A DNA stretch of 64,000 nucleotides from Colwellia ponticola (lineage in GTDB: Bacteria; Pseudomonadota; Gammaproteobacteria; Enterobacterales; Alteromonadaceae): contig NZ_SZVP01000001.1 of assembly GCF_005885605.1 (NCBI RefSeq), positions 434,001-498,000 on the forward strand. Reading direction: 5' to 3'. A program made the position numbers and the translations under genes. Positions 38,157-46,700 of this stretch are shown in pieces. Under the pieces are notes generated by a model that was not told the DNA's origin, searched no databases, and was given only the letters and a program-made list of their open reading frames with translations. The first letter of the stretch is position 1, and the number at the start of each line of letters is the position of its first letter.

Positions 38157-39224
38157 ATGTCTTTGTCTAATCCCAGCCAAGTTTTATTACGTAATAGTGA
38201 ATTACTCGTTGCCAAATTACCTTTATTAGTTAACTTACCTGAAGATGGTTTTATTGATGCTTATATAGATCTTCATAAGCCAGATAAGATCAGTTGTTTT
38301 AACAACAACTTTATTGATTACCAGGCAATAACCACCAAGCACTGTAGTACTTCTACGGATAATATTGTGCAAACAACATTCGCCAGTACCTACCAAACAA
38401 CCACATGTCATGATGTCGTCATTATCGCCTTCCCAAAAAGCAAAGCTGAGCTTAACTTTACCCTAGCTATGCTTGCACATTGTATAGACGAGACAACCAA
38501 AATATTACTGGTGGGTGAAAAGAAAGGCGGTATTCAGTCTGCGGTAAAGTTAACTCAGCATACTTTATCGTGCTGCCAAAAAGTTGATGCTGCCAGACAC
38601 TGCATGTTGTTTGCCGGTTTATTCAAGCCAGAAAAATTATCGGCTGTTTTTGACTTACAAGCATGGTTTACAAAATACCAAATTACCGTTGACGGGGTCA
38701 CACTCACCATTGCATCACTACCGGGTGTTTTTAGCCAACAAAAGCTTGATGTAGGCACTGAATTATTACTCGCTAATTTACCATCAAGTATCACTGGAAA
38801 AGTATTAGACTTTGGCTGTGGCGCAGGTGTTATTAGCTGTTTTATTGGCAAAAAATTTAATGATGTTCAATTATCATTACTTGACGTTAGTGCCTTAGCA
38901 TTAACGTCAGCACAAGAAAGTTTAGCGTTAAACAGTTTGTCGGGGCAGGTATTTGCTTCAAATAGCTTATCTGATGTTAACGAAAAATATCAATACGTTG
39001 TTTCAAACCCTCCCTTTCATCAAGGGGTAAAAACACATTATCAAGCCAGCGAAAGCTTTTTAATGGGCATAAAGGATAAATTAAATAAAAAAGGCTGCAT
39101 AACCATAGTAGCTAATAGCTTTTTGCGTTATCAAGATATTATGCAAGCGCATATTGGTTATACTCAAGTGATAATAAAAGACAAAGGTTTTACTATTTAC
39201 CAAGCCCAGTTATCATCAAAGTAA
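38157..39224 (+). CDS. rsmC: 16S rRNA (guanine(1207)-N2)-methyltransferase RsmC
   Basis: SAM-dependent methyltransferase acting on G1207 of 16S rRNA. 355 residues, about the E. coli length (343). It has the duplicated architecture of RsmC: a degenerate N-terminal methyltransferase-like domain (1-165) and an active C-terminal domain with SAM loop VLDFGCGAGVISC (about 219-231) and the N2-guanine catalytic motif NPPFHQG (about 286). No clear Shine-Dalgarno. Fifteen to 24 nt separate it from the histidine kinase gene, so the two may be co-transcribed. Confidence 0.9.
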   Translation: MSLSNPSQVLLRNSELLVAKLPLLVNLPEDGFIDAYIDLHKPDKISCFNNNFIDYQAITTKHCSTSTDNIVQTTFASTYQTTTCHDVVIIAFPKSKAELNFTLAMLAHCIDETTKILLVGEKKGGIQSAVKLTQHTLSCCQKVDAARHCMLFAGLFKPEKLSAVFDLQAWFTKYQITVDGVTLTIASLPGVFSQQKLDVGTELLLANLPSSITGKVLDFGCGAGVISCFIGKKFNDVQLSLLDVSALALTSAQESLALNSLSGQVFASNSLSDVNEKYQYVVSNPPFHQGVKTHYQASESFLMGIKDKLNKKGCITIVANSFLRYQDIMQAHIGYTQVIIKDKGFTIYQAQLSSK

Positions 39225-39248
39225 TCTCTGACTATTTCATTGAGTACC

Positions 39249-40889
39249 ATGACACAAAAAACCAGCACCATGTCATTACATCGCCTGTTAACGCTAAGCC
39301 TTTTAGCGTTAAACTCTCTAATATTACTTACTGCCTCAGTCAGTATTATTAATATGGTCGATGAAAAAAACAATGCAAATATTATCAGTGAAACTCATAC
39401 TTGGGCCAATGTCTTAGCAAAAAACAGCCGTCATTTTATCAACAGTAGTGACGCTAATAATCAACATAAATTAAAAAATGAACTTAGAAAATCAATTACC
39501 ACTGGGCTAATTAATCGTGTCCATATTTATCGCTTGAATGAGGATGGCGCGATTGAATATTTCAGTAGCTATAATAAAAATCATACCTTTCCAGCTATTG
39601 GCGATAAAATCGGAAAAATATCGCAATTACGTACCGTCCACTTCGAAGAAGATTATATTGAGCTTATTGTCGAAATTACTGATGATGAGCGACTACTAGG
39701 TTACTTATTCATTCAATCTAGTTTGCTTGAAAAGCAGGCTTTTATTAAGCAATTAATCTATATTGCGCTGGCTTTCTTGCTCTTTACTAACCTAGTTGTC
39801 TTCGCGGTTTCAACATGGTTATTTAATAAAATCACTCAACCTATGGCTACGTTAATTGATGACGTAGAACAAATATCTCAAAGTAAAAATTATCAGCTAG
39901 AGTTAGCAAGTCAGCCTTATAAAGAGCTCGATATTCTCGCTAAAAACATTAATATTTTATTACGTCGTACCCATAAATACATTGATAAGATAATAGATGA
40001 ACAGCAATATTCTGTCTTTCAAAAGCAAGCCTTAGAACATAGGCTAAATACACGAACAGAGGCATTAAAAGAATCTAATCAAGAGTTACTTTCAACCCTA
40101 GAAAAATTACATGAATTTCAAGGGCAACTAGTTGAAACTGAAAAAATGGCATCGTTAGGTGATATGGTTGCCGGCATAGCACATGAAATCAATACACCTA
40201 TTGGTTTAGGGGTTACTGCGTCAAGCCTATTAGCAGATAGGTTACACGAGATTAAATTTGCCTTTGAAAATAAAACATTGAAATCAAGTCAGTTAAAAAA
40301 GTTTTTAATGGATGGTGATGAAAATGCGTTAATAATACTTAGAAACCTCGAGCGCGCAGCAAATTTAATATCAAGCTTTAAAAAAGTAGCGGTTGATCAA
40401 TCAAGCGCCGAATCACGTACCTTTAATGTCAATACCTTAATCAATGAAGTGCTATTAACACTCTCAACAAAAATAAGAACAGCCAAAATTGATATTTTGA
40501 TAAACTGCCCTGACGCCTTGTATATCAACAGTAAGCCTGGTGCGATAAATCAAATATTGATCAACCTGATCCTTAACTCAATTCACCATGCCTTTGATGG
40601 GATAGATAATGGTAAAGTTACCATTACTATCGCTATATTAGCTGGTCAATTACATATTAATTATAAGGATAATGGTACAGGTATTGAGGAGTCTATGCGC
40701 TCGAAGATTTTCGAGCCTTTTACAACCACCAAACGAGGCAGCGGCGGTAGCGGTTTAGGCATGCATTTAGTCTATAATTTAGTCACGCAAGCACTCGATG
40801 GCTATATTACTGTTGAAGAAGCACCGACTCATGGCGTAAGCTTTGATATTACTTTTCCAGTAGCAATACCTGCTACTGAAGAAAAATAA
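39249..40889 (+). CDS. Membrane sensor histidine kinase
   Basis: About 546 residues from the ATG at 39249; a TTG at 39240 and an ATG at 39270 are alternatives and none has a clear Shine-Dalgarno. Two membrane segments (about 15-38 and 170-195) flank a periplasmic sensor region of about 130 residues. A HAMP-like linker, a coiled coil, and a HisKA/HATPase core of the HPK4 type follow (phospho-His in VAGIAHEINTPIG; N box NLILNSIHHAFDG; G boxes KDNGTGIEE and GSGGSGLGMHLV). There is no receiver or Hpt domain. arcA lies 144 nt downstream and an Hpt gene just beyond, but pairing is unproven. Confidence 0.87.
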   Translation: MTQKTSTMSLHRLLTLSLLALNSLILLTASVSIINMVDEKNNANIISETHTWANVLAKNSRHFINSSDANNQHKLKNELRKSITTGLINRVHIYRLNEDGAIEYFSSYNKNHTFPAIGDKIGKISQLRTVHFEEDYIELIVEITDDERLLGYLFIQSSLLEKQAFIKQLIYIALAFLLFTNLVVFAVSTWLFNKITQPMATLIDDVEQISQSKNYQLELASQPYKELDILAKNINILLRRTHKYIDKIIDEQQYSVFQKQALEHRLNTRTEALKESNQELLSTLEKLHEFQGQLVETEKMASLGDMVAGIAHEINTPIGLGVTASSLLADRLHEIKFAFENKTLKSSQLKKFLMDGDENALIILRNLERAANLISSFKKVAVDQSSAESRTFNVNTLINEVLLTLSTKIRTAKIDILINCPDALYINSKPGAINQILINLILNSIHHAFDGIDNGKVTITIAILAGQLHINYKDNGTGIEESMRSKIFEPFTTTKRGSGGSGLGMHLVYNLVTQALDGYITVEEAPTHGVSFDITFPVAIPATEEK

Positions 40890-40941
40890 TAACCTTCAAT
40901 AATTATTTTTTATTGCCTATTAACTAAAAATAACTAAAATA

Positions 40942-40981
40942 GTTAAATAATTGTAAATATATTGCGTATATCATTTACAAT
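40942..40981. promoter_or_regulatory. Candidate operator upstream of arcA
   Basis: ATTGTAAAT (40950-40958) and ATTTACAAT (40973-40981) form a perfect inverted repeat with 14 bases between. Overlapping it, GTTAAATAATTGTAA (40942-40956) agrees at 12 of 15 positions with the ArcA box consensus GTTAATTAAATGTTA, suggesting autoregulation. The region is AT-rich, so chance matching is a real possibility. Confidence 0.3.
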
Positions 40982-41033
40982 AACGACATCATAATAATCG
41001 TAATACTCATTTAAATCGTAGGTACACCAGAAT

Positions 41034-41735
41034 ATGCAGACTTATCAAATTTTAGTTGTTGAAGATGAAGACGTAACACGCTTTAACTTACGTAATTTAT
41101 TTGAAGCCGAAGGTTATATTGTTCATGAAGCAATTGATGGCAATAGCATGGCTGAACAACTAAGAAAAAACACCATCAACTTGATTATTATGGATATCAA
41201 TTTACCGGGTAAAAATGGCTTATTGCTAGCTCGCGAGTTAACCGCGAATAAAGACATGGGCTTAATTTTTCTTACTGGTCGAGATAGTGATATTGATAAG
41301 GTATTAGGACTAGAAATAGGTGCAGATGACTATTTAACTAAGCCATTTAATCCTCGAGAGTTAACCATTAGGGCGCGCAATATATTAAGTCGCATTGGTC
41401 AAAAAACTACAGTGCTAGGTCAAAGTATAATAACCTTTAATCAATGGACTCTCGATAATAATGCTCGTCAAATGACAAGCCCTATGGGTGAAGTTATTGC
41501 TATTCCTCGCGGCGAATATCGCGCATTAAGCTTACTAATACAAAATGCGGGTAAAATAATATCTCGCCAAGACCTTATTAAAGAAATGACCGGTAGAGAG
41601 TTACGCGCTAATGACCGTACTGTAGATGTAACAATTAGGCGTTTACGTAAACACTTTGAGTCAAGCCCAAGCACGCCTGAGCTTATTAATACTATTCATG
41701 GTGAAGGCTATCGTTTCGTTGGCGTTTTAGACTGA
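41034..41735 (+). CDS. arcA: Aerobic respiration control response regulator ArcA
   Basis: OmpR-family response regulator that governs the switch between aerobic and anaerobic metabolism. 233 residues against 238 in E. coli. The receiver domain (1-120) has phospho-acceptor Asp54 in [19 protein letters not shown], nearly identical to E. coli ArcA, along with FLTGRD and [21 protein letters not shown]. The winged-helix domain ends [23 protein letters not shown] and [11 protein letters not shown], again ArcA-specific. The gene is convergent with a free-standing Hpt gene; no ArcB-type tripartite kinase is present in the window. Confidence 0.95.
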   Translation: MQTYQILVVEDEDVTRFNLRNLFEAEGYIVHEAIDGNSMAEQLRKNTINLIIMDINLPGKNGLLLARELTANKDMGLIFLTGRDSDIDKVLGLEIGADDYLTKPFNPRELTIRARNILSRIGQKTTVLGQSIITFNQWTLDNNARQMTSPMGEVIAIPRGEYRALSLLIQNAGKIISRQDLIKEMTGRELRANDRTVDVTIRRLRKHFESSPSTPELINTIHGEGYRFVGVLD

Positions 41736-41787
41736 TACCAAACCAATTAATTTGCCTAAGTTAATCTCATTAACACAATAAAACTGA

Positions 41788-41827
41788 GGATAAGCGCTCT
41801 TTAAATGCACTATTTACAGGCTTATCC
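41788..41827. terminator. Possible hairpin between convergent arcA and hptA
   Basis: GGATAAGC (41788-41795) and GCTTATCC (41820-41827) are perfectly complementary across 24 bases. The loop is long and there is no U-run, so this is only a weak terminator candidate. Confidence 0.3.
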
Positions 41828-41864
41828 TAAGATTTACAAGCTATCACTATTATCCAAACTCAGC

Positions 41865-42221
41865 CTACTTATTTTCTAGCCAAGTTTTAAAAGCAAGTAT
41901 TGCTTGCTCATTCGATATAATCACCTCATTTAACAGCTGCGTTTTTTTCTCTTTTGACGCTTCAGTTTTTTCTAATAATTGTAATTGTCCATGCAATTGA
42001 CGCATACCAACACTGGCTGTTGCACCTTTCATTTTATGACAATGTGCTTGCCACTGAGCTGATGAATCATTAAGCAGCGCATTTTCAATATCGTTAAGGT
42101 ATATTTCAACTTGCTGACAATATAAAGTAAACATCTGCTCAACAATATGCTTACCTAAGCTCTCTATATAACTGTCAAGTAACACCAAATCTAAGTCACT
42201 ATTTACTTGCTTGGTTCCCAC
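41865..42221 (-). CDS. hptA: Free-standing histidine phosphotransfer (Hpt) protein, HptA-like
   Basis: 118 residues, essentially one four-helix Hpt domain. The phosphorylatable His62 is in HCHKMKGATASVG, with the HxxKG core. No kinase or receiver domain. In Shewanella a separate HptA passes phosphate from the kinase ArcS to ArcA because an ArcB-type Hpt domain is missing. The position of this gene directly opposite arcA makes the same role likely here, though inferred from context. Confidence 0.75.
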   Translation of the reverse strand: MGTKQVNSDLDLVLLDSYIESLGKHIVEQMFTLYCQQVEIYLNDIENALLNDSSAQWQAHCHKMKGATASVGMRQLHGQLQLLEKTEASKEKKTQLLNEVIISNEQAILAFKTWLENK

Positions 42222-42473
42222 AGCGCCACCTTTTCTATACGTAATAATATATCTATATTAGCCTAGTAATAAAAAACAGACAAACCTATTGAAAATTATA
42301 AAGAAAAAACTTTATATTTATATTTTTTCACTTATAGAGCAACAACAGTAATGATTACCATTAAAAAATAAGCTAGAATATGCGCCCTTAGATCTATTCT
42401 TCGTATTACTCTAGGTATTATTCCAGAAATCAACGGAGATTAGTTAATAACTATCGTTTAAAGTGGAGTCGAA

Positions 42474-43400
42474 ATGACGACATCAATGCCAGATATCGCC
42501 AATCATACAACAGCTCAAACCGAAGGTACGCTTGACTGGGTCGGCATGAGTAACATTGAAATGCCTATCATGGTCGCCTCAAAGGGCCAAAGCGAACGCA
42601 TGGTGTCTGCTCATGTTGATGCCTTTGTTAACTTAAAAGAAGCACAAGCTAAAGGCATTCATATGTCACGCCTTTACTTACTTATCGACGAGTTATCTAC
42701 CAGTAATGTCCTTAACTATCAAAGCTTAGTAACTTTACTTGATGGCTTTATTAGTAGCCACCAAGAGTTAAGTGACCAAGCTAAAGTACAATTTAGTTTT
42801 GATTATCATTTACGTAGAAAATCATTAATTAGTGGTAAAGAAGGCTGGAAAGCCTACCCAGTTATTATTACGGGTAACCTTAACCAAGGTAAACTCACTA
42901 TTGAGTTAACCCTTGATGTTCCGTATTCATCAACTTGTCCGTGCTCTGCAGCACTTGCTAGACAATTAATACAGAAAGCTTTTAATGATAAGTTTGCTCA
43001 GCAAAATGAATTAGCCTTAACTGATGTTCATGATTGGCTTGGTACCACTGAAGGTATTGTCGCAACACCACATTCTCAACGGTCAGTGGCCGAAGTAAAA
43101 GTGAAGCTAAATGCTGATGTTAGTGATTTTCCAATTACTGAATTAGTTGACCTTATCGAGAACTCGTTAAAAACGCCAGTACAGGCTGCAGTTAAACGTG
43201 AAGATGAACAAGAATTTGCTCGTTTAAATGGTCAAAACTTAATGTTCTGTGAAGACGCTGCTCGTCGTTTACAACATAGTATGAACTTAACAAATCAATT
43301 CGATGACTTCTGGTTACGCATAAATCATTTAGAGTCTCTTCATGCTCATGATGCGGTCAGTGTTACCACAAAAGGTATCGAAGGCGGTTATCAACCTTAA
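42474..43400 (+). CDS. folE2: GTP cyclohydrolase FolE2 (type IB)
   Basis: Converts GTP to 7,8-dihydroneopterin triphosphate, first step of folate and queuosine-type synthesis. FolE2 enzymes can work with metals other than zinc. 308 residues, family length. Visible motifs: [12 protein letters not shown] near the N-terminus, [10 protein letters not shown], the Cys residues in [13 protein letters not shown] (155 and 157; the first is the likely metal-binding Cys), and [17 protein letters not shown] precedes the ATG. Single gene followed by a terminator. No convincing Zur box was found upstream. Confidence 0.95.
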   Translation: MTTSMPDIANHTTAQTEGTLDWVGMSNIEMPIMVASKGQSERMVSAHVDAFVNLKEAQAKGIHMSRLYLLIDELSTSNVLNYQSLVTLLDGFISSHQELSDQAKVQFSFDYHLRRKSLISGKEGWKAYPVIITGNLNQGKLTIELTLDVPYSSTCPCSAALARQLIQKAFNDKFAQQNELALTDVHDWLGTTEGIVATPHSQRSVAEVKVKLNADVSDFPITELVDLIENSLKTPVQAAVKREDEQEFARLNGQNLMFCEDAARRLQHSMNLTNQFDDFWLRINHLESLHAHDAVSVTTKGIEGGYQP

Positions 43401-43415
43401 GCGATAACGTCGACA

Positions 43416-43431
43416 TTATGTCATGACATAA
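43416..43431. repeat. 16-bp perfect palindrome after folE2
   Basis: TTATGTCATGACATAA is perfectly self-complementary and lies 15 bases past the folE2 stop, ahead of the terminator. It could be a protein-binding site or part of the 3-prime structure of the folE2 mRNA. Confidence 0.6.
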
Positions 43432-43436
43432 AATAC

Positions 43437-43469
43437 AAAAGCCAATAGTTAATCACTATTGGCTTTTTT
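43437..43469 (+). terminator. Rho-independent terminator of folE2
   Basis: AAAAGCCAATAGT (43437-43449) pairs perfectly with ACTATTGGCTTTT (43455-43467) around a 5-nt loop, followed by further T residues. Confidence 0.92.
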
Positions 43470-43571
43470 GTTTTATCGGTATTGAAAATTATCAACTATC
43501 ACCACGTAAATACCACGACAACACTACACAAAGATCACTATTACTAGTGACATATAGGCGATATATATAAA

Positions 43572-43600
43572 TTGACCTTTAACCAATAACTAAGTAATGT
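43572..43600 (+). promoter_or_regulatory. Possible gltB promoter
   Basis: TTGACC (43572-43577, five of six to the -35 consensus) is followed after 17 bases by a weak -10, TAATGT (43595-43600). It would start transcription about 30 bases before the leader-peptide ATG. Confidence 0.35.
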
Positions 43601-43634
43601 TAACGATCGACTTACTTAAATAAGAGGAGTATTT

Positions 43635-43679
43635 ATGCGTTTTTTTCATACTTTTATTCTTCTTTATTGGTCTTATTAG
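43635..43679 (+). CDS. Possible 14-codon leader peptide upstream of gltB
   Basis: ATG at 43635 opens a 14-codon frame, MRFFHTFILLYWSY, ending TAG at 43677-43679. A very strong ribosome-binding site, AGAGGAG, lies six bases upstream, better than that of many genes here. Six of fourteen residues are aromatic (F, F, F, Y, W, Y). It ends 24 bases before gltB, whose own AGGAG site lies in that gap. This looks like a regulatory leader peptide or translational-coupling device, but no attenuator hairpin was identified in the short gap. Confidence 0.45.
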   Translation: MRFFHTFILLYWSY

Positions 43680-43703
43680 TAAGTGATTACCTAGGAGAAA
43701 AAA

Positions 43704-46700
43704 ATGCAGCTTTATGATCATAGCGTGGAAAAAGACAACTGTGGTTTTGGTTTAATCGCTCACCAACAAGGTGAAGCGAGTCATAAGTTAATCAAAACCG
43801 CTATTTCCGCTTTAGATCGCATGCAACATCGTGGCGGCATCGCTAGCGATGGTAAAACAGGTGATGGCTGTGGCTTGTTATTACAAAAACCAGATAGTTT
43901 TTTTCGCGCTATCGCCACTGATAATAACTGGAAGCTAGGTAAAAAATATGCGATAGGCATGATTTTCCTCAGCCCTGATCCTATTGAAGCGGCCCTGTCT
44001 AAAAAAATATTAGCAGAAGAGTTAACCAATGAGTGCTTAACATTAATTGGTTGGCGCAGCGTACCTATTGACACCTCCGTGTTAGGTGACATAGCGTTAG
44101 GTAATTTACCATCCATAGAACAAGTTTTTGTTGATGCACCGCCAGGTTGGAGAAACCTAGAACTAGAGCGCCGCTTATATATGGCGCGTCGTCGTACTGA
44201 AAAACGTATTACTGACGAAAAGTTTTATATCGCCAGTTTGTCGTGTTTAGTGACAATCTACAAAGGTTTGATGATGCCGGTAGATTTACCTAACTTTTAT
44301 CTAGATTTAGCTGATATTCGCATGCAAAGTGCTATTTGTGTCTTCCATCAGCGCTTTTCAACCAACACTTCTCCACAGTGGCATTTAGCACAACCCTTTC
44401 GTTATTTGGCGCACAACGGTGAAATCAACACCATTAACGCTAATCGTCAATGGAGCCGAGCAAGAACCCACTGTTTTAAATCGCCCTTATTACCTGACTT
44501 ACAAGATGCTGCGCCTTTTGTCAGCCAAACAGGCTCTGACTCTTCTTCTTTAGATAACATGCTTGAGCTACTATTAGCAGGTGGTATGGATTTATACCGT
44601 GCCATGCGCTTATTAATACCACCAGCATGGCAAAACAGTGCGTTAATGGACGATGATTTACGTGCCTTTTATGAGTTTAACTCCATGCATATGGAGCCTT
44701 GGGACGGACCTGCTGGTGTAGTCATGACTAACGGTCGTCATGTCGCCTGTAACCTTGACAGAAACGGTTTACGCCCTGCCCGTTATGTTATCACCCGAGA
44801 CGGTTTTATTACCTTGGCCTCAGAAGTGGGTATTTGGAATTATGGCGAAGATGAGGTGATAAAAAAAGGTCGCGTTGGCCCTGGTGAAATGCTGGCTATT
44901 GATACCTACACCGGTAATATTTCACATTCAACTGACATTGATAACGATTTAAAAGAGCGCCACCCTTACCGAGAATGGCTCAACAATAATATTCGTCGCT
45001 TGATCCCTTTTGATGAGCTTGAAGCTAACTGTATTGGTCAACGTGCATTTACTGATAAAGACATGAATCAATATCATAAAATGTTTAATTATAGTTATGA
45101 AGAAATACAACAAGTCATTAAAACGTTGGCCGAAAACGCTCAAGAGGCGACGGGCTCTATGGGCGATGATACCCCTATGGCGGTATTATCAAATCAAACA
45201 CGCACGCTATATGATTATTTCCGTCAACAGTTTGCACAAGTCACTAACCCGCCAATAGATCCACTACGAGAGCGATACGTGATGTCATTAGACACCTGTA
45301 TTGGTCGCGAGCATAACGTCTTTAACGAAACCTCTGGTCACGCTGATCGCATGGTCTTTTCAACCCCAGTGCTCATGTATACCGGTTTAAAACAGTTACG
45401 TGAGTTAGAGCCAGCCCATTATCGCTCTGACACGTTAACACTAAGCTTTACTATTGAAGAAGGGCTAGAGGCAGCGGTAATACGCTTATGTGATCAAGCC
45501 GAAACTCTTGTTCGTGATAACAATACCGTTATCTTAATATTATCTGATAGAGATATTCAACCCGGTCTACTGGTTATGCCTGCAGCAATGGCGGTAGGTG
45601 CAGTACAAAAACGCCTTGTGGATCAAAAACTACGTTGTGATTCAAATATTATTGTCGAAACTGGCTCAGTGCGCGACTCTCATCAATATGCGGTATTACT
45701 GGGTTTAGGTGCTACCGCTATTTACCCCTATTTGGCTTTTGAAACCATTGAACAATTGGTTGAGCAAGGTCATATTACGTTATCTGCTCGTGACGCTACG
45801 GTTAATTACCGAGAAGGCATTAACAAAGGTTTATTGAAAATACTCTCTAAAATGGGTATTTCAACCATTGCCAGTTACCGCTGCGCGGGTTTATTTGAAG
45901 TGATTGGTTTAAATGAAGATATTATGGCACTGTGTTTTAGCGACTTACCAAGTCGCATTAAAGGTGCTGACTTTAGTGATATTGAACAAGATGCCATTAA
46001 CCTAGCCCGTAAAGCATTTTTACCACACCAAAAAGTTAACCACGGTGGCTTATTAAAGTATGTTCACGGTGGTGAGTACCATACGTTTAATCCTAACGTG
46101 GTTAATTACTTACAACGCGCCGTGCAAAAAGGTGATTATAACGATTACCGCATTTTTGCCGATGAAGTTAATAACCGCCCTATTGCTACCCTACGTGATT
46201 TATTAGCACTTAAGACTGACTGTGACCCTATTGCTCTTGAGCAAGTTGAGTCTGAAGGTGATATGTTCAAACGTTTTGACAGTGCTGCCATGTCAATTGG
46301 TGCGCTTAGCCCAGAAGCCCATGAAGCCCTTGCTATTGCCATGAACCGTTTAGGTGGTTTTTCAAACTCAGGTGAAGGTGGTGAAGATGAACGTCGTTTT
46401 GGTACTGTTAAAAACTCTCGTATCAAGCAAGTCGCTTCCGGACGTTTTGGTGTAACACCACACTACCTAGTAAATGCCGACATATTACAAATTAAAATAG
46501 CGCAAGGAGCAAAACCTGGTGAAGGCGGTCAATTACCGGGTGATAAGGTCTCGCCCTTAATTGCTAAACTGCGTTATTCAGTGCCCGGCGTTACCTTAAT
46601 TTCACCACCCCCACATCATGATATTTATTCTATTGAAGATTTAGCCCAGCTTATTTTTGATTTAAAGCAAGTGAATCCCAAAGCGTTAGTGTCTGTTAAA

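Noticed and set aside
42240-42260. GTAATAATATATC upstream of folE2 as a Zur box
   Set aside because: Only 11 of 15 matches, no palindromic arms and very AT-rich surroundings; it is not distinguishable from chance.
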